Source: Gemmatimonadaceae bacterium
Lineage (GTDB): Bacteria; Gemmatimonadota; Gemmatimonadetes; Gemmatimonadales; Gemmatimonadaceae
Direction of reading: 5' to 3'
Length of the DNA stretch: 64,000 nt
NCBI GenBank assembly: GCA_036003045.1
Contig: DASYSS010000046.1
Coordinates: forward strand, 1-64,000
Both the position numbers and the translations under genes were made by a program. The stretch's first letter is position 1; the number at the start of each line of letters is the position of its first letter. The notes beneath the pieces were generated by a model that ran no database searches, was not told where the DNA came from, and was given only the letters and a program-made list of their open reading frames with translations. Shown one piece after another: positions 17,400-25,911 of the stretch.

Positions 17400-18664
17400 G
17401 ACTTCTCAAACAGCTATCGATTGCCGCCGCCGTCGTCGTGATCGCGCTCGCCCGCGCCGGCGCGCAGCGGCTGCTCGTGCCGATGGACGACGCGCAGCAG
17501 AACCACCTCAAGGCGTACGGACTGACGTACAACGCGATCAAGGCCGGCGTCAGCGCGGAGTGGCTCCTCAACTACCGAGGCGGCTCGTTTCTGCTCGGGG
17601 ACACGCCCGAGCTCCGGCGGCAAGCGGGGCTCGCCGGGATCACGATCGAAGCGCTGAACGACGCCCAGCTCGGCCAGATTCGCTCCCAGATCGCGTCGAG
17701 CAACATGGAGTCGGTGCCGCTGGAGAAAGCGCCCAAGATCGCCGTGTACACGCCGCCCGACGCGCTCCCGTGGGACGACGCCGTCACGCTCGCGCTCAAA
17801 TACGCCGGCATCGAATACACCGCGGTGTACGACGACGAGGTGGAGCGCGGCGACCTGTCCAAGTACGACTGGCTGCACCTGCACCACGAGGACTTCACGG
17901 GGCAGCTCAACAAGTTCTACCTCACGTATCGCGAAGCGCCCTGGTTCATCGACCTGCTCCAAAAGAACACGGCGGCGGCCAAGCGCCTCGGGTTCGCCAA
18001 CATGCCGGCGCTCAAGAAGGACGTGGCGGAGAAGATTCGCGAGTTCGTGGAACGCGGCGGGTTTCTGTTCGCGATGTGCGGCGCGACCGAGACGCTCGAG
18101 TTGGCCATCGCCAGCCAACACGTCGACATCGCGCAGCCGTTCATCGACGGCACGCCGATGGATCCCGACGCCGACAAGAAGATGGACTGGAGCAAGACCT
18201 TCGCGTTCAAGGACGCGCACCTCGAGATGTCGCAGTTCGTGAACTCGATGAGCGACATCGACGGGCATCAAGTCAACGTCGCTGGTCGACGCCAGCCGCT
18301 CGGCACGTTCACGCTGTTCAACTTCTCGGCGAAGATCGATCCGGTGAACTCGATGCTCGTGCAGGACCACCGCGCGGTGATCAATGACTTTTTCGGGGTC
18401 ACGACCAGTTTCAGCAAGTCGGTGCTCAAGCCGGGCGTGACGATCCTCGCCGACGAGGAAGGCGCTCCCTGGGTGAAATACCTCCACGGCGACTACGGCA
18501 AGGGCACGTGGACTTACTACGGCGGCCACGATCCGGAGGACCCGTCTCACGGCATCGGCAATCCGCCCACGGACTTGTCGCTGCACAAGACGTCGCCCGG
18601 CTACCGGCTCATTCTGAACAACGTTCTGTTCCCGGCCGCGAAGAAGAAGCCGCTCAAGACGTAG
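17396..18664 (+). CDS. Secreted GATase-like protein of the family mislabelled 'asparagine synthetase B'
   Basis: A 422-residue protein with a signal peptide (IAAAVVVIALARAGAQ) followed by LLVPMDDAQQNHLKAYG, which is highly characteristic of a Bacteroidota/Gemmatimonadota family. Further conserved segments are WLLNYRGGSFLL, KIAVYTPP, PWDDAVTLALKYA, YDWLHLHHEDFTGQ and GGFLFAMCGATETLE. The Cys after FAM sits at a nucleophile-elbow-like position of a class I amidotransferase fold. Databases often label this family asparagine synthetase B, but it has no N-terminal Cys glutaminase and no ATP-pyrophosphatase domain, so that name is not supported. It is probably periplasmic and functionally tied to DUF4159/DUF4175. 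Confidence 0.75.
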   Translation: MRLLKQLSIAAAVVVIALARAGAQRLLVPMDDAQQNHLKAYGLTYNAIKAGVSAEWLLNYRGGSFLLGDTPELRRQAGLAGITIEALNDAQLGQIRSQIASSNMESVPLEKAPKIAVYTPPDALPWDDAVTLALKYAGIEYTAVYDDEVERGDLSKYDWLHLHHEDFTGQLNKFYLTYREAPWFIDLLQKNTAAAKRLGFANMPALKKDVAEKIREFVERGGFLFAMCGATETLELAIASQHVDIAQPFIDGTPMDPDADKKMDWSKTFAFKDAHLEMSQFVNSMSDIDGHQVNVAGRRQPLGTFTLFNFSAKIDPVNSMLVQDHRAVINDFFGVTTSFSKSVLKPGVTILADEEGAPWVKYLHGDYGKGTWTYYGGHDPEDPSHGIGNPPTDLSLHKTSPGYRLILNNVLFPAAKKKPLKT

Positions 18665-18679
18665 GCTAAATTTCGGGGC

Positions 18680-21250
18680 ATGCCCCCTCCCTCACACGCG
18701 GCCGCGGATCCGGGGACTCGACTCAGTCCGACCGCGGCCGTTGCCATTCGTGCCGCTATCCGATTGGCCGGGGGCCGTGAAGTGTGCTTCACCGCGACCC
18801 TCGACGACGAAGGCGTCGTCCAGACAGTGAAGACGGTAGCGCGAGGCGACTCCATGAGCGTTCTCGCGCTCCCCGGCTTCGCGCAGCGCGGGCAGATGCT
18901 GATCCACAACCATCCGTCCGGCAACCTCGATCCGTCGCATCCCGACCTCGAGGTGGCCGCACGGATCCACGACGACGGCATCGGCTTCGCGATCGTCGAC
19001 AACGACGCGACGGAGTTGTACGTCGTCGTCGAAGTTCCCGAGCATGCGGCGCTCCGCGAGCTCAACGCCGGCACGGTGAACGACGACCTGGGCCCGGCCG
19101 GACCAATCGCCGGCGCGCTGCCACGCTACGAGGATCGGCCGAGTCAGCGCGCGATGGCCGCCGAGATCGCGAAGCTGTACAACGACGGCGGCGTCGGACT
19201 TCTCGAGGCGGGCACCGGCGTCGGCAAGTCGCTCAGCTATCTCGTGCCGGCGCTGCGCTGGGCCGCCGCGAATGGCGAACGCACCGTCGTGTCGACCAAC
19301 ACGATCAACTTGCAGGAGCAGCTGGTCGGCAAAGATCTGCCGTTCCTCGAGAAAGCGCTCGACGACCAGCGCGTGCGATTCGCGTTGCTCAAGGGTTGGC
19401 GCAACTACCTGTGCCTCGTGCGACTCGACCAGGCGAGAGCGGCGGGGAACGCGCTCTTCGACGAGGGGCTCAACGACGAATTCGAGGCGATTCGCGCCTG
19501 GTCCGAGCGGACTCGCGACGGATCGCTGAGCGATCTCACCATCTCGCCGCGACCCGAGGTATGGGACGAGGTCGCCGCCGAGCCGGACCTCTGCCAGCGG
19601 GCGCGGTGTCCGGTGTACGACAAATGTTTTTTGTTCAAGGCGAGGCGTGAAGCGGCGCAGGCCGACGTGATCGTCGTCAATCACCATCTGCTGCTGTCGG
19701 ACCTTGCCGTGCGCCGCATCTCGAACAACTGGGGCGAGGCCGCGGTGCTGCCCGCCTACAACCGTCTCGTCATCGACGAGGGCCATCATCTCGAGGAAGC
19801 GGCCGCGAGCCACCTCGGCGCGACGGTGTCGCGTCGTTCGCTGCAGCGCTTGTTCGGTCGTCTGGACCGGCGGGGCAAAGGTCTGTTCGGCGCGCTCATG
19901 GCCCGCCTCGCGAAATCCGACGACCTGCTCAGCACCGCGAGCTTCGACCTCGTGCTTTCGCGGCTCTCGCCGGCGCTCGAGTCGGCGCGCACGAAGGCTT
20001 CGACGCTGTTCGACTTGCTCGAGACCTTTCTCGCCAACGGCGGCGACCAAGTTCAGCGGCTGACCGCGGACTTCGCCGAGCACCCGATCTGGCGCGCGGG
20101 ACTGCGGCTCGCGCTCGAGGACACGCTGAGCCAGATCGATGTTCTCGCCGACGGTCTCGATCTCGTGCGCGAACGGCTCGAGGGCGCCCAGCGTCCCGAC
20201 GATTCGGTGATGATGCTCGTCGCCGAGATTCGCTCGGTGACGCGGCGGCTGCAAGCGGCGGGCGACGGCCTGCGGCGCGCGCTCGACCCGCCGCCGGACG
20301 ACGATCCGTCCATTCGCTGGATCGAGTCGCGCGGGCGCGACCGAGCGGCAAGCGTCTCGACGGTGCCCCTCAACCTCGCGCCGATCCTGCGCGAGGACTT
20401 GTTCCGGCGTGCGACGACGACCGTCGTCACCAGCGCGACGCTCGCCACCGACGGCCGTTTCGATTTTCTCACGTCGCGCCTGGGGCTCGACGACTCGGAG
20501 CTCGAACCGCGGACCGGGATCTACGCGTCGCCGTTCAAGTACAGAGAGCAGGCGATGCTGGCGATCGCGCGCGACGTGCCGCCGCCCAACGTCGACGCGG
20601 GCGGCCACTTCTCGTCGCTTGCCCGCATGACGCACGATCTCGCCGAAGCGAGCGACGGCGGGATGTTCGTGTTGTTCACGAGCCATCGCGACGTGCGCGC
20701 CATGGCATCGGAGTTGAGAGGGCGGGGTGCGGAGCGGCGCTGGCCCGTCCTGGTCCACGGCGACGACACCCGTGATTCGCTGCTCGCTCGCTTTCGCGAT
20801 TCGGGCGGCGCGATTCTGCTCGGCACATCGTCGTTCTGGGAAGGCGTCGACGTTCCCGGCGACGCGCTGCGCGCGCTGCTCATCGCGAAGCTTCCGTTCC
20901 GAGTGCCCACCGAACCGATCACCGCGGCCAACTGCGAGGCCATCGCGGAACGCGGCGGGGATCCGTTCGTGGAGTACATGCTTCCCCACGCGGCGCTGCG
21001 ATTGAAGCAGGGGTTTGGACGTCTCATTCGCAGCGGGACCGATCGCGGTGTGGTGGTGATCGCCGATCCGCGCGTCGTCACCAAGGCGTACGGGCGCGCG
21101 TTGATCGAGGGACTGCCGCCGGCGCGCCGGGTCGTCGGCCCGTGGTCGGAGGTGCTCCCCGCCATACGAGAGTTCTATACGATTCCGGCCGGCGCAAAGC
21201 GCGCCGGTTTGCCACGCGGCGCGCGCGCCGCCAACGCCCATTCACTCTGA
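18680..21250 (+). CDS. dinG: JAMM/RadC-like metalloprotease domain fused to a DinG-type Fe-S helicase
   Basis: An 856-residue protein with two parts. Residues 15-125 form a JAB/JAMM domain: Glu34, then His76-x-His78 followed by Ser86 and Asp89 exactly fits HxHx7SxxD (IHNHPSGNLDPSHPD). Residues 150-850 form an XPD/DinG superfamily 2 helicase: Walker A AGTGVGKS (177-184), the iron-sulfur Cys set (LCLVRL, then DLCQRARCPVYDKC), the DEAH-type box VIDEGHH, and helicase motifs such as FWEGVDVPGD and QGFGRLIRSGTDRG. The helicase half should unwind DNA 5' to 3'. The JAMM half, if active, is a zinc isopeptidase-like domain of unknown substrate. It starts 15 nt after the upstream gene. Confidence 0.88.
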   Translation: MPPPSHAAADPGTRLSPTAAVAIRAAIRLAGGREVCFTATLDDEGVVQTVKTVARGDSMSVLALPGFAQRGQMLIHNHPSGNLDPSHPDLEVAARIHDDGIGFAIVDNDATELYVVVEVPEHAALRELNAGTVNDDLGPAGPIAGALPRYEDRPSQRAMAAEIAKLYNDGGVGLLEAGTGVGKSLSYLVPALRWAAANGERTVVSTNTINLQEQLVGKDLPFLEKALDDQRVRFALLKGWRNYLCLVRLDQARAAGNALFDEGLNDEFEAIRAWSERTRDGSLSDLTISPRPEVWDEVAAEPDLCQRARCPVYDKCFLFKARREAAQADVIVVNHHLLLSDLAVRRISNNWGEAAVLPAYNRLVIDEGHHLEEAAASHLGATVSRRSLQRLFGRLDRRGKGLFGALMARLAKSDDLLSTASFDLVLSRLSPALESARTKASTLFDLLETFLANGGDQVQRLTADFAEHPIWRAGLRLALEDTLSQIDVLADGLDLVRERLEGAQRPDDSVMMLVAEIRSVTRRLQAAGDGLRRALDPPPDDDPSIRWIESRGRDRAASVSTVPLNLAPILREDLFRRATTTVVTSATLATDGRFDFLTSRLGLDDSELEPRTGIYASPFKYREQAMLAIARDVPPPNVDAGGHFSSLARMTHDLAEASDGGMFVLFTSHRDVRAMASELRGRGAERRWPVLVHGDDTRDSLLARFRDSGGAILLGTSSFWEGVDVPGDALRALLIAKLPFRVPTEPITAANCEAIAERGGDPFVEYMLPHAALRLKQGFGRLIRSGTDRGVVVIADPRVVTKAYGRALIEGLPPARRVVGPWSEVLPAIREFYTIPAGAKRAGLPRGARAANAHSL

Positions 21251-21251
21251 A

Positions 21252-21899
21252 ATGAACCCGCCCCGGCCCCCGTCGCCCTCGAGCACCCAGCGTCCCGGAA
21301 AAATCGTCTGCGTCGGCCGCAACTATGTGGACCACGCGAAAGAGATGGGGAACGCGGTCCCCAAGGAGCCGCTAATTTTTCTGAAGCCGCCGAGCAGCGT
21401 CATCGGGACGGGCGACGCGATCGTCCTTCCGCCGCAATCGACGCAGGTGGAATTCGAAGGTGAGATCGGAGTGACCATCGGTCGCACGCTGCGGCGTGTA
21501 ACGAGCACGGAGGCGCGCGGCGCGATCGCAGGCATCGTGGCCGTCAATGACGTGACGGCTCGCGACCTGCAACGCTCGGACTCGCAGTGGACCCGTGCCA
21601 AGGGGTTCGATACGTTCTGCCCGACGGGCGAACTCGTCCCGCCGCCTGCCGATTTGTCCAGCTTGACCGTCGTCACGCGGGTGAACGGCGTGGAACGGCA
21701 GCGGGCGAACGCGGCGGACATGGTGTTCCCCATTCCCGACGTGCTCGCCTACGTTTCGCAGGTAATGACGCTCGAGCCCGGCGATCTGGTGTTGACCGGC
21801 ACGCCGGCTGGCGTGGGGAAACTCTCCCCCGGGGACGAGGTAGAAGTAGAGATCGTCGGGCATTCTCGTGTAACGAACCCAGTGAAGGTGGACGCCTAG
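21252..21899 (+). CDS. Fumarylacetoacetate hydrolase (FAH) family protein
   Basis: A 215-residue single-domain FAH-fold protein. The metal-binding Glu/Glu/Asp region is seen in VEFEGEIGVTIG and AVNDVTARDLQ, and the family signature KGFDTFCPTGELVPP is clear. Members are acylpyruvases, oxaloacetate decarboxylases or 2-hydroxyhepta-2,4-diene-1,7-dioate isomerases. Sequence alone does not separate these activities. The start lies 1 nt after the dinG stop, and the stop overlaps the aminotransferase GTG by one base (TAGTG). Confidence 0.9.
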   Translation: MNPPRPPSPSSTQRPGKIVCVGRNYVDHAKEMGNAVPKEPLIFLKPPSSVIGTGDAIVLPPQSTQVEFEGEIGVTIGRTLRRVTSTEARGAIAGIVAVNDVTARDLQRSDSQWTRAKGFDTFCPTGELVPPPADLSSLTVVTRVNGVERQRANAADMVFPIPDVLAYVSQVMTLEPGDLVLTGTPAGVGKLSPGDEVEVEIVGHSRVTNPVKVDA

Positions 21900-23089
21900 T
21901 GGCTTTGCCGCGATTGACTGCCCGTTTCGAGACGTTGCCGGAGTACCCTCTGGCGACGATTCCGCAAAAGAAGCGGGAGTTGGCCGCGCGAGGTGTAGAT
22001 GTGATAGATCTCGGCGCCGGCGACGCGGATCTCGCGCCGCCGCCCAAGGCCATCGAAGCGATCGCAAGCGCGGCCCATCAGCCGTCGATGCATCGCTACG
22101 GGTTCGGGCTTGGCTTCGTCCCGTTCCGGGAGACCATCGCCGCCTGGATGCGCAAGCGGTTCGGCGTCGAATTCGATGCATTCACCGAAGTCGTTCCGCT
22201 GATCGGGTCAAAGGAAGGGATCGCGCACCTGGCGTTCTCGTACGTCGAGCCGGGTCGCGTGGCGATCGTGCCGGAACCGGGATACAACGCGTACCAGGGC
22301 GGGGCGCTGCTCGCCGGGGGCGAGGTGTATCGCTACGCGCTGCGGCCGCGCACGAACTTCCTCGTCGAGTTGGACGAGATTCCCGAGGGCACCCTGCGCC
22401 GCGCCGGAGTTGTCTATCTGAACTATCCGAACAATCCCACGGCCGCGATCGCTCCGACGGATTATCTCGCGCGCGTCGTGGCCCGTTGCCGCGAGCTTGG
22501 CATTCTGCTCGTCTACGACAACGCGTACTCGGAGCTCGCCTTCGACGGCTACGTGCCGCCGAGCATCTTCGAGATCGATGGCGCGCGCGACGTCGCCATC
22601 GAATTTCATTCGCTCTCGAAGACGTACAACATGACGGGGTGGCGGTGCGGCTGGGCCGTCGCTCGCCCCGAGATCGCGTCGGCGCTGACCCGCATCAAGA
22701 TGTTCACCGACACCGGCCAGTTCATGGCCGTCCAGGCGGCCGGCGTTGCGGCGCTCGAAAGCTATGAAACCTTTGTGCCGTCTAACGTTGCGACGTTCCG
22801 CGTGCGCCGCGACTCTGCGGTGGCCGCTTTCCGGGCCGCCGGTTTTGCTTGCGAATCGCCGCGGGCGACTATGTATTTGTGGATCCCTCTCCCGGGCGAA
22901 GTTCCTAGCGCGCTCTTCGCCGATCGCCTGTTGGAGGAGGAAGGAGTGGTCGTGATGCCTGGGTCGGCGTTTGGTGCCGGTGGGGAAGGGTTCTTCCGCA
23001 TCTCGTTCGTCACGTCGCCGGAGCGGATCGCCGAGGCGGCTCGACGCGCGGGCAAGGTGCTGGCATCGATCACCGCGGAGGTCGCATGA
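21899..23089 (+). CDS. Class I/II PLP-dependent aminotransferase (LL-diaminopimelate aminotransferase-like)
   Basis: A 396-residue fold-type I aminotransferase. The Schiff-base Lys lies in SLSKTYNMTGWR, with the substrate/PLP segments DLGAGDADLAPP, NYPNNPTAA and VYDNAYSELAFDG. The arrangement resembles DapL-like and other aspartate-aminotransferase Ib enzymes. Whether it makes LL-diaminopimelate cannot be told from the sequence. The GTG start overlaps the FAH stop; a longer frame upstream belongs to that gene. The downstream gene overlaps by ATGA. Confidence 0.9.
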   Translation: MALPRLTARFETLPEYPLATIPQKKRELAARGVDVIDLGAGDADLAPPPKAIEAIASAAHQPSMHRYGFGLGFVPFRETIAAWMRKRFGVEFDAFTEVVPLIGSKEGIAHLAFSYVEPGRVAIVPEPGYNAYQGGALLAGGEVYRYALRPRTNFLVELDEIPEGTLRRAGVVYLNYPNNPTAAIAPTDYLARVVARCRELGILLVYDNAYSELAFDGYVPPSIFEIDGARDVAIEFHSLSKTYNMTGWRCGWAVARPEIASALTRIKMFTDTGQFMAVQAAGVAALESYETFVPSNVATFRVRRDSAVAAFRAAGFACESPRATMYLWIPLPGEVPSALFADRLLEEEGVVVMPGSAFGAGGEGFFRISFVTSPERIAEAARRAGKVLASITAEVA

Positions 23090-24015
23090 GCCGCGCGAAA
23101 GTCGTGAAGAAAACGAACGATCCCGTAACGACCGCAGCCGCGACGGCCGCACGGCCGTCCGCGTCGCGACGTTTGATGATCGCTCCGCCCAAGCGAGACC
23201 GCGGCTCGATCGCCCTGTCGCTCGTGATCCACGCGTTCGTGATCGTCGCGATCGCGTCAATCACGTTCCGCTATCCGCTTTCGTCCCTGTTCAACTCCGA
23301 TCGCGACAAGACGCCGGTCGAGCGAATCCAGTACGTTCGCTCGGTGCCCGCGGCGGCGCCGTCGGGCGCCGTCGGCAACGGCGCGCAGGAGAAGCGAACC
23401 CTGAAGCGGATCCCGACACCGGCGCAGCTGCTTCCGCCGTCTACGATCCCAACCTCGATTCCCCCGCTGCCGCCGCCGACCGCGAGCCCCGGCGCGATCT
23501 CAGGAACGCCGAACGGTACCGGCGGCGCTCCGAACGGTATTGCCACCGGAATCGAGCCCGCGCTGCCGGATCCGCGCATCGAGCTGCGTCCGAACGGGCT
23601 CCGTCTGCCGCTCACGATGGCACAGAAGAACGACAGCGCCGTGAAGGCGATCTACGTGGCGTTCCGTCAGGCGGAGATCGAGGCCGAAGAACATCGCGGC
23701 CGCAGTCCGCGCGACTGGACGATGACGCACGACGGCCAGAAGTACGGCCTCGACTCGCAGTACATCTACCTCGGCAAGTTCAAGCTTCCGTCGGCGATTC
23801 TCGCCGCGCTACCGCTCAATCGGGGTGGCGTCGACGGCTCGCGCATCATCGAGGCGCGCAACGCGAACTGGATTCAGCAGGACATCTATTCGCATGCGCA
23901 GGGGATGAGTGAAGACGACTTCCGCGCCGCGGTGAAGCGAATCCGCGAGCGAATGGACCGCGAGCGAAAGGACGCCGCGGACACGAAAGCGACGCAGTCG
24001 CCGATCATTCCGTAG
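23086..24015 (+). CDS. TonB-like single-span protein with proline-rich periplasmic stretch
   Basis: A 309-residue protein with a basic cytoplasmic N-terminus (about 45 residues), one membrane span (IALSLVIHAFVIVAIASITF), then a long Pro/Ser/Thr-rich stretch rich in PPLPPP and a helical charged C-terminus. The topology is that of TonB-like energy transducers, but no canonical TonB C-terminal beta domain is seen. It closes the plus-strand run and overlaps gltX convergently by 11 nt. The Pro-rich protein at 37674-38597 has the same architecture. Confidence 0.55.
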   Translation: MSRAKVVKKTNDPVTTAAATAARPSASRRLMIAPPKRDRGSIALSLVIHAFVIVAIASITFRYPLSSLFNSDRDKTPVERIQYVRSVPAAAPSGAVGNGAQEKRTLKRIPTPAQLLPPSTIPTSIPPLPPPTASPGAISGTPNGTGGAPNGIATGIEPALPDPRIELRPNGLRLPLTMAQKNDSAVKAIYVAFRQAEIEAEEHRGRSPRDWTMTHDGQKYGLDSQYIYLGKFKLPSAILAALPLNRGGVDGSRIIEARNANWIQQDIYSHAQGMSEDDFRAAVKRIRERMDRERKDAADTKATQSPIIP

Positions 24016-25531
24016 CGTCCGCCGCGTCGGTCGTCGCGCCGGCGGCGGCCAACCACGCGAGCGCCGCGTCCAAGCGCGCGAGCGAGCGCTCACGTCCCAA
24101 CAAAACGAGCACATCGAAGATTCCGGGGCTCGCCGTCACGCCGGTGAGCGCGAGTCGCAGCGGCTGAAACAGCTTTCCCGCCGCGATGCCGCGCGACTCG
24201 GCGAACGAGCGTAGCTCACCCTCGAGCGCGGCGGCGTCCCACGGTTTGGCGTCGGCGAGCGCGTCGCGCGTCGCGGAGAGAATCTCGTGCGCGGCCTTGG
24301 GATCCTTCCACGTCTTGGCGACGCCGTCCTCGTCGTACGCGATGTCGCGTTGCAGATACGGCGCGGCCTGGCGGACCATGTCGTCGACGGTTCGCGCGCG
24401 CACCTTGAGCAGGTCAATGAGCATGCGAAGCCAGTCCAACCCCGGCTCCGCGGCCGTCGGATCGATCCAGTAGCCGGCGTCGAGCGCGCCGCGCGACACG
24501 AGAGCGGGCGCGTTCGGATCCACGGTGGTCAATGCCTGCACGAACGTCGGCATCAGCTCCTCAGCGGACAGCATGCTCAAATGCTGGCCGTTCATCCACT
24601 CCAGCTTCTTCGTGTCGAACACCGCCGCGTTCTTCGACAGTCCTTCGACGGAAAACGCGTCGATCATCTGCTTGACCGTCATCACCTCGATGTCGCCGCC
24701 GGGCGACCAGCCGAGCAATGCGAGAAAGTTGAGCATCGCCTCCGGCAGAATTCCCATGTGCCGGTAGTCGCCGACCGCCGTCGCGCCGTGGCGCTTGCTC
24801 AGCTTTTTTCCGTCGAGGCCGTGGATCATCGGAAGGTGCGCGAACTCCGGCACCGTCGCGCCGAGCGCTCTGTAGAGCAGGATCTGCTTCGGCGTGTTCG
24901 AGATGTGGTCGTCACCGCGCATCACGAGCGTGATGCCCATCGCGATGTCGTCCGACACGACCGCCAGGTTGTAGATCGGCGTGGCGTCCGAGCGAAGAAT
25001 GATGAAGTCGCCCTCGCCGATGTCTTTGTTGGCGAACTTGATCGGTCCGTGAACGAGATCCGTCCACGACGTCTCACCCTCGGGCATGCGGAACCGGATG
25101 GCGAATGGCATCCCGTCCGCGATGCGGCGCTGAACCTCGCTCGAGTCGAGCCGCGCACAGCGGCGGTCGTACTTGAACGCCTCGCCGCGAGCCTCGGCCG
25201 CCTTGCGCATCTCATCGAGCTCGGCGGGAGTGCAAAAGCAGCGATAAGCGGCGTCGGCCTCGAGGAGCCGCTGCGTATCCGCCTGGTGTCGCGCCAGGTT
25301 CCCGCCCTGAAAGACGACGTCCTCGTCCCAGCCGAGTCCGAGCCAGCCGAGTCCCTCGAAGATCGCGCGCGTGCTCTCCTCGGTGCTGCGGGCGCGGTCG
25401 GTGTCCTCGACGCGGAGGAGAAACTGGCCTCCGTAGTGCTTCACGTAGAGCCAGTTGAAGAGCGCGGTGCGCGCGCTCCCGACGTGGAGGTATCCCGTCG
25501 GTGACGGAGCAAAGCGGAGACGATGGGCCAT
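24005..25531 (-). CDS. gltX: Glutamyl-tRNA synthetase
   Basis: A 508-residue class I aminoacyl-tRNA synthetase that charges tRNA-Glu. The ATG at 25531 gives the family N-terminus RLRFAPSPTGYLHVGSARTALFNW with the HIGH-equivalent HVGS. The KMSKS motif is KLSKRHGA. The anticodon-binding helical domain fills the C-terminal third. The frame extends upstream through the tRNA-Ser region, which rules out earlier starts. There is only one gltX copy in the window, and the discriminating or non-discriminating type was not resolved. Confidence 0.97.
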   Translation of the reverse strand: MAHRLRFAPSPTGYLHVGSARTALFNWLYVKHYGGQFLLRVEDTDRARSTEESTRAIFEGLGWLGLGWDEDVVFQGGNLARHQADTQRLLEADAAYRCFCTPAELDEMRKAAEARGEAFKYDRRCARLDSSEVQRRIADGMPFAIRFRMPEGETSWTDLVHGPIKFANKDIGEGDFIILRSDATPIYNLAVVSDDIAMGITLVMRGDDHISNTPKQILLYRALGATVPEFAHLPMIHGLDGKKLSKRHGATAVGDYRHMGILPEAMLNFLALLGWSPGGDIEVMTVKQMIDAFSVEGLSKNAAVFDTKKLEWMNGQHLSMLSAEELMPTFVQALTTVDPNAPALVSRGALDAGYWIDPTAAEPGLDWLRMLIDLLKVRARTVDDMVRQAAPYLQRDIAYDEDGVAKTWKDPKAAHEILSATRDALADAKPWDAAALEGELRSFAESRGIAAGKLFQPLRLALTGVTASPGIFDVLVLLGRERSLARLDAALAWLAAAGATTDAADATE

Positions 25532-25561
25532 GGGAGGGGGGAGCGTGCGATTCGGAATGCC

Positions 25562-25592
25562 GAAAACGACGAGAGCCCGCTGTCGCGGGCTC
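25562..25592 (-). terminator. Rho-independent terminator after tRNA-Ser(GCT)
   Basis: On the minus strand an 8-bp GC stem (GAGCCCGC / GCGGGCTC, loop GACA) is followed by TCGTCGTTTTC. It lies 15 nt past the tRNA-Ser end and ahead of gltX, so it should end the tRNA transcript. gltX then needs its own promoter in the 25532-25572 interval. Confidence 0.7.
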
Positions 25593-25607
25593 CCCGCCAT
25601 CTCTTCA

Positions 25608-25698
25608 CGGGAAGGGAGGGATTCGAACCCTCGATACGGGTTTAAGCCCGTATAACGGTTTAGCAAACCGCCGCCTTCAGCCTCTCGGCCACCTCCCC
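25608..25698 (-). tRNA. tRNA-Ser (anticodon GCT)
   Basis: The minus strand gives a class II tRNA of 91 nt. The acceptor GGGGAGG/CCTTCCC has discriminator G, and the anticodon loop TTGCTAA reads AGC/AGU. A long variable arm (stem ATACGGG/CCCGTAT) and a T loop of TTCGAAT complete the structure. No CCA is encoded. A terminator follows at 25562-25592. Confidence 0.96.
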
Positions 25699-25911
25699 CG
25701 ACCCACCAAATCTAGCACGGATCTCGAATCCCGCGAAACTATCCGGCGCACCGTCGCGCTACAGAGTGGGACGCCCGAGCGCGCTCGCTCGTCGTGCTAG
25801 GAACATTTCACCCTCTCCGGTCCACTGAAGACTCCCGTCTACCTGCACGGCGCGCGGAAACATCCCCGCGCGAATTGGCCGGGCGCGATCATCGGCGCGT
25901 CGATCGGCTTC

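Noticed and set aside
23086-24015. Assignment as TonB
   Set aside because: One span plus a Pro-rich region is seen, but the C-terminal beta domain and its YP motif were not found.
25532-25666. Upstream extension of gltX
   Set aside because: It would run through the terminator and into the tRNA-Ser gene, and the family N-terminus begins at ATG 25531.
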